DNA of 64,000 bases from Nitrosomonas sp. (GTDB lineage Bacteria; Pseudomonadota; Gammaproteobacteria; Burkholderiales; Nitrosomonadaceae), in NCBI GenBank assembly GCA_024281995.1, contig JAMWZW010000001.1:248001-312000 (forward strand), in the 5' to 3' direction. Made by a program: the position numbers and the translations under genes. The number at the start of each line of letters is the position of its first letter. Position 1 is the stretch's first letter. This document shows, piece after piece, positions 28,664-37,344 of the stretch. The notes beneath the pieces were generated by a model. The model was not told where the DNA came from, made no database searches, and saw only the letters and a list, made by a program, of their open reading frames with translations.

Positions 28664-29590
28664 ATGGATCTTACAACATGGCTGGATGTGGCCATTGGAC
28701 TTACGCTGATTTATTTGGGCGTAAGCTTATTTGTAACTATCATCAATGAATACATTGCGCAGAAACTTAACATGCGCGGGCGTGATTTGTATGATGATTT
28801 GCAGCAGCTCATCGATGATCCGGACGTTAAACAAGCCTTGTTGCACTACCCGGCGTTAAAGCCCTTTTTTAACAATCAACCTCAAGAAACCCCCTCATAT
28901 ATAGATACTAAGATATTGGGACAACTGCTTATCGGCAGCCTCGCCAATACGACCTCAACTTGTAGCTCGATCAAGCAGATAAAGGAAACGATCGATAAAT
29001 TGCCTGATTCTGCACTAAAAATGCAGTTACAAAGTATTGCGCGCACTGTCGGCGATAAAACCGAAGATATGGTGACGGCGGTAAGTGATTGGATGGACCG
29101 TTCTTTGACCATGATGGGTGGAACATACAAGCGTAACTTGCAAATCATCAGTTTCTGCATTGGACTTACGCTCACGGTTCTTTTTAATATCAATACTATC
29201 ACTCTGACTGAGCATATCTATCGCGATAAAGAATTGAGAAGCGCGGTAACGGCTTATGCTATTCAAGTGAGCGAGCAAACCACAAAAGAAACGTTCGACA
29301 AGTGCAGTAAGCAACCTGAATTATTCCTAGAGGACCCCGCATGTAAACATTTAAAAGGACTTACTGATGCCCTTCAGGGTCGTAATGATAGCTTGGGCAA
29401 ATTGCCTATTGGATGGAGTAATGTCACTTTATCATTAGATGGAACAGCAATAGAAATCATTCTGGTTACTTTGCAACATATCGCGGGATGGTTGCTTACT
29501 GCGCTTGCGATTTCTCTGGGCGCGCCTTTCTGGTTCGATTTACTCAATAAGGCCGTCAGTGTCCGTCATGGAATGCGCAAGCCGGAGTAG
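28664..29590 (+). CDS. Membrane protein of unknown function
   Basis: 308 residues. The N-terminal helix at ~9-29 (VAIGLTLIYLGVSLFVTIINEYI) is followed by a cytoplasmic helical stretch with Asp/Gln-rich segments. A second helix lies near 165-182 and a third near 270-290 (GWLLTALAISLGAPFWFDLL). The ending, GAPFWFDLLNKAV plus a basic tail, recurs in a group of uncharacterised bacterial membrane proteins as far as can be recalled. The loop between helices 2 and 3 has two Cys (DKCSKQ, DPACKH) and may lie in the periplasm. Function is unknown. Confidence 0.6.
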   Translation: MDLTTWLDVAIGLTLIYLGVSLFVTIINEYIAQKLNMRGRDLYDDLQQLIDDPDVKQALLHYPALKPFFNNQPQETPSYIDTKILGQLLIGSLANTTSTCSSIKQIKETIDKLPDSALKMQLQSIARTVGDKTEDMVTAVSDWMDRSLTMMGGTYKRNLQIISFCIGLTLTVLFNINTITLTEHIYRDKELRSAVTAYAIQVSEQTTKETFDKCSKQPELFLEDPACKHLKGLTDALQGRNDSLGKLPIGWSNVTLSLDGTAIEIILVTLQHIAGWLLTALAISLGAPFWFDLLNKAVSVRHGMRKPE

Positions 29591-29871
29591 AGGAGTGTTT
29601 ATACTTATATGATAATTTGATGATTTTAAGGCGTTCCAGTTAAGTTGAGATAATATGGGGATAAATACTTTGATTCCAGCTTCCGCGCTTTGCTCGTTTA
29701 CTCATAAGCACAAGAGTGCTCAATTAGATTGATTAAGATAATTTGGGCAGAAATAGTAAAAATTTGAATCCGCGTTGCTGATATGAATCAGAATTATGTC
29801 GAAACATTCAACATCAACGATTATAATCACCGGCTTTGGCGCTAGTATTTTTCCGAATGTAGGGGTCGTTC

Positions 29872-31260
29872 ATGTCTTTCAGCATAGCCGATTTATTATC
29901 GCAACATCGCACGGATAAATTTGACTTTCACGAGCGGTATCTCAATGCCCAGATGGTCAGGGTTTTGAAAACCATTGGCTATGACCGGAATTATCAACGG
30001 GCTGTCGGGCAGTATTTGTATGACGAGAACGGTAACGAATATCTTGATCTGTTGAGCGGTTTCGGGGTGTATGCGTTTGGCCGCAATCATCCTACGATTA
30101 TCAATGCATTGAAAGAAGTATTGTCGCTCGAACTGCCCGACTTGGTGCAGCTTGACGTATCTACTTTGAGCGGTTTGCTGGCAAAAGAGATTTTGACGAC
30201 AACACCGGATAATTTGGAACGCGTTTTCTTTTGTAATTCGGGTACGGAAGCCGTTGAAGCAGCGATAAAATTCGCCCGCTATGTCACGAAACGCAACCGG
30301 ATTATTTGTTGTGATCATGCTTATCACGGTTTGACGATGGGTGCGCTATCTTTGAACGGCGAGCAGATTTTCAAGGATGGATTCGGCCCGTTATTGCTGG
30401 ATTGCGGTTCGGTTCCTTTTAATGATTTGGCAGCGTTGGAGCAGGCACTAAGCAGTCGCAGCGTGGCTGCTTTCATTGTCGAACCGATTCAGGGTAAGGG
30501 TGTCAATATCCCTGATGATGACTACCTACCGGAAGTCGAACGGCTGTGCAAGAAATACGGCACAATGTTTGTGGCAGATGAAATCCAAACCGGTATCGGC
30601 CGCACCGGTAAATTCTGGGCAATCGAGCATTGGGGCGTGAAACCGGACATGATCTGCATGGCTAAAGCATTATCCGGCGGCTTTGTTCCTGTCGGTGCAG
30701 TAGCGATGACGCAGCAGATTATGGAAAGTGTATTTAACCGCATGGATCGTGCAGTAGTTCATGGCTCCACTTTTTCCAAGAATAATATGGCTATGGCAGC
30801 CGGTTTGGCTAGCCTGGAAGTGGTCAGAAGGGAAAATCTGTTAGAAAACAGCGCAAAGAATGGTGCTTACATAATCAATCGATTGAACGAACTGACCGGT
30901 CAGTATGAATTTTTCAAAGAAGCCCGCGGTAAAGGCTCGATGATTGCGGTTGAATTCAAATCACCCAGCAGTTTGTCGTTGAAAGCCGCTTGGATGATGC
31001 TGGAAGCCGCCAACAAGGGGTTATTCTGTCAGATGATTACGATTCCCTTATTCAAGGAACACAGAATTCTGACGCAAGTGGCCGGACATGGCATGAACGT
31101 GATCAAACTGCTGCCACCGCTGATACTGACGCAAAAAGACCTCGATCACATCATCAGCGCATTCAGCAAAACGATTGCGGACACCCATCACGTTCCAGGA
31201 TCAATTTGGGAACTGGGTAAGAATTTAGCTAGTCACGCATTAAAAACTAAAGCCGGTTAA
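29872..31260 (+). CDS. Class III PLP aminotransferase, candidate HpnO
   Basis: 462-residue fold-type I aminotransferase. Cofactor and substrate features: FFCNSGTEAVEAAIKFAR, the PLP-ring Asp in MFVADEIQTGIGRTG, and Lys in MAKALSGGFVPVGA. Close relatives include acetylornithine/GABA-type enzymes and HpnO, which aminates the hopanoid side chain to aminobacteriohopanetriol. Length (~460) and the hopanoid genes 6 kb away fit HpnO, but the family is large and no arginine genes are near. It is 18 bases upstream of perM on the same strand, so read-through is likely. Confidence 0.7.
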   Translation: MSFSIADLLSQHRTDKFDFHERYLNAQMVRVLKTIGYDRNYQRAVGQYLYDENGNEYLDLLSGFGVYAFGRNHPTIINALKEVLSLELPDLVQLDVSTLSGLLAKEILTTTPDNLERVFFCNSGTEAVEAAIKFARYVTKRNRIICCDHAYHGLTMGALSLNGEQIFKDGFGPLLLDCGSVPFNDLAALEQALSSRSVAAFIVEPIQGKGVNIPDDDYLPEVERLCKKYGTMFVADEIQTGIGRTGKFWAIEHWGVKPDMICMAKALSGGFVPVGAVAMTQQIMESVFNRMDRAVVHGSTFSKNNMAMAAGLASLEVVRRENLLENSAKNGAYIINRLNELTGQYEFFKEARGKGSMIAVEFKSPSSLSLKAAWMMLEAANKGLFCQMITIPLFKEHRILTQVAGHGMNVIKLLPPLILTQKDLDHIISAFSKTIADTHHVPGSIWELGKNLASHALKTKAG

Positions 31261-31278
31261 ATTTAAATTTTAATCCAG

Positions 31279-32343
31279 ATGAGCAACGAACATTCCAACG
31301 AAATCCATTATCTCTGGTGGTTAATTCTAGTCTGTGTGGCGGGTGGTTTGATTTATCTGCTCAGCCCGATACTTACGCCTTTTTTACTGGCAGCCGTGAT
31401 AGCTTATATCTGTAACCCAATGGTTACCCGTATGGAAAATCATGGAATATCGCGAACGGTGGGTGCGGTTTTAGTGATGCTTCTGTTGAGCGGCGTGTTT
31501 GCAGCTCTGATTCTAATCATGGTGCCGCTTTTTGAAGAAGAAGCCAGGCGGCTTCTGAATAAAGTACCGGTTTACTTGGATATGATTAAAAATCACATCA
31601 TTCCTTTGCTAGAGGCAAGGCTGAACATCAGTTTAGAGCCTGATATGAATTTGCTAAAGGAAGCCATCTCAAAGCACTGGCAAAGCGCCGGTGGTGTAGC
31701 GGCAAAGGTTTTGCCGTCTTTAACCAGCGGTGGAATGGCCATTGTTGAGTTTCTAGTTAACCTTTTGCTGGTGCCGGTAGTCTTGTTTTATTTATTGCGT
31801 GATTGGGATGTGCTAATCAAGCTGGTTGACGAAATGATCCCGCGTTATTGGCATCATCAGGTTTCGTTACTGGCGCGTGAAACGGATCGGATTCTGGCTG
31901 AATTTTTACGAGGGCAATTGTCCGTGATCCTGCTGATGAGTATTTGTTATATCACCGGCTTATGGCTGGTGGGATTGGAATTTGCTTTGCCGATTGGTTT
32001 AGTAGCCGGTATTTTAGTTTTCGTACCGTATTTGGGCATGATCGTTGGTTTAACACTGGCGACTTTTGCTGCGTTAATGCAATTCCAAGGCTGGGCAGGA
32101 GTTATCCCTGTTTGGATTGTTTTTGGCATGGGTCAATTACTCGAAGGTATGCTGATCACACCTTGGTTAGTCGGCGATCGTATCGGCTTGCACCCGGTGA
32201 TGGTAATTTTTGCATTACTGGCTTTCGGTCAGTTATTCGGATTCTTTGGCATTTTACTGGCACTGCCAGTGAGCGCCATATTGCTGGTTTGGATACGCCA
32301 TCTGCATCAACATTATTTGCAAAGTAATCTCTATAATTCGTAA
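31279..32343 (+). CDS. perM: AI-2E family transporter (PerM type)
   Basis: Integral membrane protein of 354 residues with about eight hydrophobic segments (for example YLLSPILTPFLLAAVIAYIC and LVAGILVFVPYLGMIVGLTL, the conserved C-terminal core of the family). The central soluble region with EEARRLLNKVPVYLDMIK lies between helices. Substrates of PerM-type members are mostly unknown. In betaproteobacteria this gene commonly lies next to purM and before hda, as here on the downstream side. Confidence 0.88.
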   Translation: MSNEHSNEIHYLWWLILVCVAGGLIYLLSPILTPFLLAAVIAYICNPMVTRMENHGISRTVGAVLVMLLLSGVFAALILIMVPLFEEEARRLLNKVPVYLDMIKNHIIPLLEARLNISLEPDMNLLKEAISKHWQSAGGVAAKVLPSLTSGGMAIVEFLVNLLLVPVVLFYLLRDWDVLIKLVDEMIPRYWHHQVSLLARETDRILAEFLRGQLSVILLMSICYITGLWLVGLEFALPIGLVAGILVFVPYLGMIVGLTLATFAALMQFQGWAGVIPVWIVFGMGQLLEGMLITPWLVGDRIGLHPVMVIFALLAFGQLFGFFGILLALPVSAILLVWIRHLHQHYLQSNLYNS

Positions 32344-32390
32344 CATGCGATGCATCGACGGGGCCGGATAATATCCATCGGATGCATGCC

Positions 32391-33068
32391 ATGCAGCAAT
32401 TGCTATTAGATATCAAAACCGTACCATTACCTTCGTTGGAAAATTTTGTGCCGGGACGCAATGTTGAATTGTTGCAGTTGCTGGGAAAAATTCTGCAGGG
32501 TCGGGAGAAAGAGCGTTTTGTTTATTTGTGGGGTGATCGGGGATGCGGTAAAAGCCATTTGCTGCGGGCAATGACTGCGGCCTATACACAAAAAAGCTTA
32601 AAAGCGGTATATTTCTCCGCCCGGCAGCAGCATGAATTTTCAGCCATCGGTACGATGGATTGTATGGCAATCGACGATCTTGATCAGCTTGATGCAGCAG
32701 CGCAAGTTGCTTTATTTAATCTTTATAATCAGTTGCGTGATGACGGTGAGACCGTGTTGTTAATGAGTGGCACAGCTGCTCCGATGCATATGACTATGCG
32801 GCAAGACTTAGTGACGCGTTTGGGTTGGGGACTGGTTTACCACGTGCTTGAATTGACTGAAGAAGAAAAAATACAGGCTATGAAAAGGTATGCAAATGAT
32901 CGCGGCTTTCAGTTACCCGAGGAAATTTGCATTTATTTATTACGGCATGGAAAACGGGATTTGCCATCACTAATGATGACGCTGGACGCACTGGATCGGT
33001 ACTCTCTGATTCATCAGCGGCAAATAACCGTACCCTTAGTTCGAGAATTATTACAGGTGGTTTCATGA
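32391..33068 (+). CDS. hda: DnaA regulatory inactivator Hda
   Basis: Hda is a DnaA-like AAA+ protein that stimulates hydrolysis of DnaA-ATP with the sliding clamp and so limits re-initiation. About 225 residues. The N-terminal MQQLLLDI is the clamp-binding segment (QL-type motif) and sets the start at 32391. Walker A YLWGDRGCGKSHLL and Walker B-like MAIDDLDQL are seen, with the arginine-finger region near RLGWGLVYHV. The stop overlaps the next start as ATGA. Confidence 0.9.
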   Translation: MQQLLLDIKTVPLPSLENFVPGRNVELLQLLGKILQGREKERFVYLWGDRGCGKSHLLRAMTAAYTQKSLKAVYFSARQQHEFSAIGTMDCMAIDDLDQLDAAAQVALFNLYNQLRDDGETVLLMSGTAAPMHMTMRQDLVTRLGWGLVYHVLELTEEEKIQAMKRYANDRGFQLPEEICIYLLRHGKRDLPSLMMTLDALDRYSLIHQRQITVPLVRELLQVVS

Positions 33069-33727
33069 ATTTAGCATTATTCGATTTGGATAACACATTG
33101 ATTGCAGGTGACAGTGATTTCCAGTGGGCGCAATTTTTGATTGAAAAGAAAGCATTGGATCGTGAACTGCACGAAGCGAAAAATATTGAATTTTACGAGC
33201 AGTACAAAGCTGGAACACTCGATATTCACGAATTCCTTAATTTTCAACTGAAACCATTGGCACGCCACCCGCGCGCGCAACTGGAATCCTGGCGCAGTGA
33301 ATTTATGCAGAAGAAGATAGTACCGTTGATTGCACCGGGTACACAGCAATTAATTGAGCGTCATAAGCTGGACGGCGATCTTTGTATCATCATCACCGCC
33401 ACCAACAGCTTCGTCACCTCGCCCATCGCCCACGCGCTCGGCATCGAACATCTCATTGCCACCGAACCGGAAGAAAAAGACGGTGAATTTACCGGCCGCG
33501 TGACCGGCACCCCATCATTCCGTGAAGGAAAAATCGAACGCCTGGAAAAATGGCTGGATGCGCATAATCTAACCTGGCTGTCTTTTTTACGCAGCTGGTT
33601 TTATAGCGATTCACTCAATGACTTGCCGTTGCTGTGCAAGGTCACCCACCCGGTCGCGGTCGATCCCGATCCGACGTTGAAAAGCCACGCTGAAAGAAAT
33701 AACTGGCCGATCATTAGCTTACGTTGA
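33065..33727 (+). CDS. HAD-superfamily phosphatase, SerB-like
   Basis: 220-residue hydrolase of the PSPase-like HAD subfamily (HAD-IB). Motif I LALFDLDNTLIAGDSD holds the nucleophile Asp. Motif II is ITATNSF and motif III SFRSWFYSDSLNDLPLL-like (motif IV DSLNDLPLL). The ATG at 33065 overlaps the hda stop by 4 bases, so translation is coupled. It could be a histidinol- or serine-phosphatase type enzyme; the substrate is not clear. The stretch 33385-33600 is noticeably richer in G+C than the rest of the gene. Confidence 0.85.
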   Translation: MNLALFDLDNTLIAGDSDFQWAQFLIEKKALDRELHEAKNIEFYEQYKAGTLDIHEFLNFQLKPLARHPRAQLESWRSEFMQKKIVPLIAPGTQQLIERHKLDGDLCIIITATNSFVTSPIAHALGIEHLIATEPEEKDGEFTGRVTGTPSFREGKIERLEKWLDAHNLTWLSFLRSWFYSDSLNDLPLLCKVTHPVAVDPDPTLKSHAERNNWPIISLR

Positions 33728-33833
33728 TGAAACGGATTGGCAATTGGCGGTTTAGGGAGACATTTCCCGGATAAGCTTGCGTCATCCGGGCTACTTGCTG
33801 ATCGTGGCAAATGCAAAAATTTCAAGTGAGCCG

Positions 33834-34136
33834 CTAAGCTACATGAATGGGTTGTACTTCTTTGTCGAGCTTATCACCAAGATTTTTTTCGGTGACTTCC
33901 AAATCATAATGGGATTGCAAATTCATCCACGATTGCGGATGCACGCCAAAATATTTACCGAGCCTAAGCGCTGTATCCGCGGTGATCGCTCTGTTGCCGT
34001 GGACGATTTCATTGATGCGGCGCGCCGGGACGTTGATGGCTTTGGCCAGTGCATACTGCGTAATCGCCAAAGGCTTCATAAAATCTTCCAATAATACTTC
34101 CCCAGGGTGAATAGGTTCCAGATATTGCTTGTTCAT
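33834..34136 (-). CDS. higA: HigA-family antitoxin
   Basis: 100-residue antitoxin with an N-terminal Xre-type helix-turn-helix (HPGEVLLEDFMKPLAITQYALAKAINVPARRINEI, read as the HigA signature HPGEVLLEDF through ISQYxLA-like). It should neutralise the toxin and repress the pair. It lies 9 bases downstream of the toxin gene, the toxin-first order typical of higBA. Confidence 0.93.
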   Translation of the reverse strand: MNKQYLEPIHPGEVLLEDFMKPLAITQYALAKAINVPARRINEIVHGNRAITADTALRLGKYFGVHPQSWMNLQSHYDLEVTEKNLGDKLDKEVQPIHVA

Positions 34137-34145
34137 GTCAAACTC

Positions 34146-34427
34146 CTAGTGATAATCGACAATTTCCACATCATACGCATCGCCATCGCGCCAGCAAAAG
34201 CAAATCCGCCACTGATCATTAATGCGGATACTGTATTGCCCCGCCCGTTTCCCTTTTAATGCTTCGAGCCGGTTTCCCGGTGGAATCTTCAAAAACTCAA
34301 GTTCCACGGCAGCATGTATTTGCAACAGCTTCCGTAATGCTGTCCGGTGAATATCCACGGGCAGCTTGAGTGTTATTTGTCTCAAAAAAAGCTTCTTGGT
34401 TTCCTTGTTAGCGAAGATTTTTATCAT
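34146..34427 (-). CDS. higB: HigB/RelE-superfamily toxin
   Basis: 93-residue protein of the ParE/RelE fold, probably a ribosome-dependent mRNA endonuclease. The start MIKIFANKETKKLF at 34427 matches the usual HigB start and length; a longer frame to 34523 is not supported. Seen: PPGNRLEALKGKRAGQYSIRINDQWRICFCW with the conserved Arg residues, and the closing DAYDVEIVDYH. It is toxin-first and appears intact. Confidence 0.92.
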   Translation of the reverse strand: MIKIFANKETKKLFLRQITLKLPVDIHRTALRKLLQIHAAVELEFLKIPPGNRLEALKGKRAGQYSIRINDQWRICFCWRDGDAYDVEIVDYH

Positions 34428-34668
34428 GGCCGCATAGTAACGTACGCCGCTACTAACAACAAGCTGAGGAAACTCTGAAAAACTGCTGCGCTGCTGGCCA
34501 TGCTGTGTTGAAATCCAGCTCAAAATGCTTATTTACTTCATGTAACCTGCAAAGCCAATCCTCTTCTTTCTCTCTGTCCTATTGCTAAGAGTTTGGTGGT
34601 GTGATGTTAAGATGCGGTCATTCGCAGGGAGTGATGTTGGGCTTTCTTCGGCAGCCCAACCTACCGTG

Positions 34669-35001
34669 CTAAGTCTTTTTGTTATTGGCTTGAAAATAAA
34701 CTGGGACTGAAAACTTTAAAGCATGAGTTGTCGTCTGCTCATTTTTACTGGAAAACTCTCCATCTACAGCCGCTTTGACAATTTGAATAATGGGAATGGA
34801 GATTTCACTTTTGCCACTTTTATTTTTTTCTTCTGATACGTAGACGTGAATTGAGAATTCAATCATCTGTGATTCTAGTTGTTTTTGACCTTCAACATAG
34901 CCGGGAGCAATAGAAAGTGGCGACTGTTCTTTTGCAGTGTTGACGGCTGTCGTAATGTCTAATAAAGCCTGTTGCACAAAGTCTTTAAGAGTAATGCTCA
35001 T
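34669..35001 (-). CDS. Small protein of unknown function (possible trypsin-co-occurring-type domain)
   Basis: 110 residues. An N-terminal helix (SITLKDFVQQALLDITTAV) leads to alternating strands ending in ALKFSVPVYFQ. No signal peptide or membrane helix. The layout (helix, then FSIHVYVSEE-type strand, and a charged loop before a closing strand) recalls the small Trypco2-type proteins, but that is a weak match by eye. It stands alone between higBA and lysS. Confidence 0.5.
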   Translation of the reverse strand: MSITLKDFVQQALLDITTAVNTAKEQSPLSIAPGYVEGQKQLESQMIEFSIHVYVSEEKNKSGKSEISIPIIQIVKAAVDGEFSSKNEQTTTHALKFSVPVYFQANNKKT

Positions 35002-35078
35002 TGTTCGATTCCCGTATTGCTATTGAACTAAAGTGCAAAATGATGCGCACAAAAATATAACTATTATCCAGCGCTTTT

Positions 35079-36587
35079 CTAATCCTCCCGCCGCAATTGA
35101 GGAAACAAAATCACATCGCGGATACTCGGACTGTCGGTCAGTAGCATGACCAGTCGGTCGATGCCGATGCCTTCCCCTGCCGTAGGTGGCAAGCCGTATT
35201 CCAGCGCGCGGATATAATCGGCATCGTAATGCATGGCTTCTTTGTCGCCTGCGTCCTTGGCTTTGGCTTGTTCCAGGAAGCGTGCGGCTTGGTCTTCCGG
35301 GTCATTCAATTCGGAGAAACCGTTGGCGATTTCGCGTCCGGCGATGTAGAGTTCGAAGCGGTCGGTGATGTCCGGGTTGTTGTCGTTGCGCCGTGCCAGC
35401 GGGGAGACTTCGGCCGGATAGTCGACGATGAACGTCGGTTCGAATAACAAATGCTCGGTGGTTTCGTCGAATAGCGATAATTGCAGTCCGCCGATTCCGT
35501 CGTGCGGATTGTAATGAATACCGAGTGTTTGCAGCTTTTTGATCAGAAAATCGCGATCCTGTAACTGCGCATCGGTATATTCCGGATGAAATTTCCGGAT
35601 GGCGGTGGTAATGGTCAGCCGCGCGAACGGTTTGGCCAAATCCATGGTTTTACCTTGATACGTGACTTCGGTCGTGCCCAGTACTTTTTGCGCGATTTCG
35701 GCCAACATTTTCTCGGTGAAATCCATCAGATAGGTAAAATCCTGATACGCTTCATAGAACTCCACCATCGTGAATTCCGGGTTATGCCGTGTGGAAATAC
35801 CTTCATTGCGGAAATTGCGGTTGATTTCAAACACCTTTTCCATGCCGCCAACTACCAGTCTTTTTAAATAAAGCTCTGGCGCGATGCGCAGATACAGCGC
35901 CATATCCAGCGCATTATGGTGCGTCACAAAAGGCCGCGCGGTGGCACCGCCGGGAATCGGGTGCATCATCGGCGTTTCGACTTCGAGGTAATCGCGCGCG
36001 ACAAAAAACTCGCGCATCGCCTGGATGATTTTTGAGCGTGTGGTGAAAACCTTGCGCGTATCTTCGTTGGTGATCAGATCCAGATAGCGCTGGCGGTATT
36101 TTTGTTCCTGATCGGTTAAGCCGTGAAATTTCTCCGGCAGCGGCCTAAGCGACTTGGTCAGTAATTGCAAGCTGGTCACGCGGATTGAAAGCTCATCGGT
36201 CTTGGTTTTGAATAACGAGCCTTGCGCCCATAAGATGTCACCCAGATCGTAATACTTAAATGCCGCGTGCGCCGCCTCGCCGGTATGATCGTTTGAGATA
36301 TACAACTGAATTCGGCCGCTCATGTCCTGAATGGTGGCAAAACTGGCTTTACCCATGACGCGTTTCAGCATCATTCGCCCTGCCACTTTCACTGTAACGG
36401 GCGATTCTTCGAGTTGCTCTTTTGATAACGCATCGTACTGTTGATGTAATTCCGCCGCTATGTGTTCACGCCTGAAAGTATTCGGGAACGCATTGCCTGT
36501 TTGTCGCAATTCGGCTAACTTGATACGGCGCTCAGCAATAATTTGATTGTCATCCGAGGGTGTGGCTGATTGATTTTCCTGGGTCAT
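35079..36587 (-). CDS. lysS: Lysyl-tRNA synthetase, class II
   Basis: Charges tRNA-Lys. The ATG at 36587 ([10 protein letters not shown]) gives 502 residues, the usual size, and is preferred to an upstream in-frame Met that adds 21 atypical residues. An N-terminal OB-fold anticodon-binding domain ([19 protein letters not shown]) precedes the class II core with motif 2 [20 protein letters not shown] and motif 3 near [19 protein letters not shown]. The codon use here is richer in G+C than most of the window. Confidence 0.97.
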   Translation of the reverse strand: MTQENQSATPSDDNQIIAERRIKLAELRQTGNAFPNTFRREHIAAELHQQYDALSKEQLEESPVTVKVAGRMMLKRVMGKASFATIQDMSGRIQLYISNDHTGEAAHAAFKYYDLGDILWAQGSLFKTKTDELSIRVTSLQLLTKSLRPLPEKFHGLTDQEQKYRQRYLDLITNEDTRKVFTTRSKIIQAMREFFVARDYLEVETPMMHPIPGGATARPFVTHHNALDMALYLRIAPELYLKRLVVGGMEKVFEINRNFRNEGISTRHNPEFTMVEFYEAYQDFTYLMDFTEKMLAEIAQKVLGTTEVTYQGKTMDLAKPFARLTITTAIRKFHPEYTDAQLQDRDFLIKKLQTLGIHYNPHDGIGGLQLSLFDETTEHLLFEPTFIVDYPAEVSPLARRNDNNPDITDRFELYIAGREIANGFSELNDPEDQAARFLEQAKAKDAGDKEAMHYDADYIRALEYGLPPTAGEGIGIDRLVMLLTDSPSIRDVILFPQLRRED

Positions 36588-37344
36588 ATTTGGTTTGCAA
36601 TGTAAAAGATATTGAATGGGGTTCTGGCTGTTATTTCGCTGTAGCATCATTTTTTAAAGTTTGTTCGCGCATTATACTTCTTCATGGCTAGAACCTCGAG
36701 AAAGAGTAAATGGCTGGGTGTTCCGGCATTATTTTGTTGAATAACGATCGCGGCGAGCTGGCCCGGTTTTTTGTAATGCTGAACAAATGCACTCTGAACT
36801 GCCGATCGATAGATATCTAAGCAATTACTTAGATAAAAATAAGTAGAGTACCAATTAACTTTTTAAGCTGGCAATTTTATCCTGAGAAGCATAAATTGGG
36901 AGCGTCCATTAAAAATTTGGATAAAAATCACTCCTATAAAAAAATAAAGCGTTTTTAAACTATAAAAACAGTCTCGTGATCGTTTGAATGATCATAAATA
37001 CAGTGTGTGGACATAAGCGGTGCCCTGCATTTTTGTTTTTCTGGAAAGAGGCTATTCGCTGTTTTTTTTCAGTGCGTATAGCAATAATTTATGGGTATGG
37101 AGCTGAATCGTCGCGTTATACCCAAATAGCTAGTTTGTGCTGAATTAATTGATTTTTATCTTAATTGTTTCTCAATAAAATCAGCGTTACAGGGAAGAAG
37201 TTTTGCATTTATGCGATTGTTCCCGGCAGCAACAAGCCCGGCGTGAAAGACAAATAGTTAGGCGATTTCTCCCGGTTTTTTGAGCCGGATGGGAAAAGTA
37301 ACTGAGTGAGAACGCACTGTTGTAATCAAAAATAAGGGGAGAAT
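36588..37344. other. Long intergenic region between lysS and the RTX adhesin gene
   Basis: About 750 bp without a supported gene. It holds promoters of two divergent genes. A dyad at 36814-36835 and another of TGGGTAT/ATACCCA arms near 37092-37125 are visible. A ribosome site (aagggga) precedes the adhesin ATG. The stretch was compared mentally with the c-di-GMP-I aptamer consensus and did not match. Confidence 0.5.
36814..36835. repeat. Short palindrome, possible operator
   Basis: Arms TATCTAAG and CTTAGATA with a 6-base CAATTA centre form an 8-bp perfect dyad in the long leader of the adhesin gene. It may be a regulator site or chance in AT-rich DNA. Confidence 0.3.

Noticed and set aside
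37020-37344. Possible c-di-GMP riboswitch before the adhesin gene
   Set aside because: The conserved GEMM core bases could not be found; only short dyads are visible.
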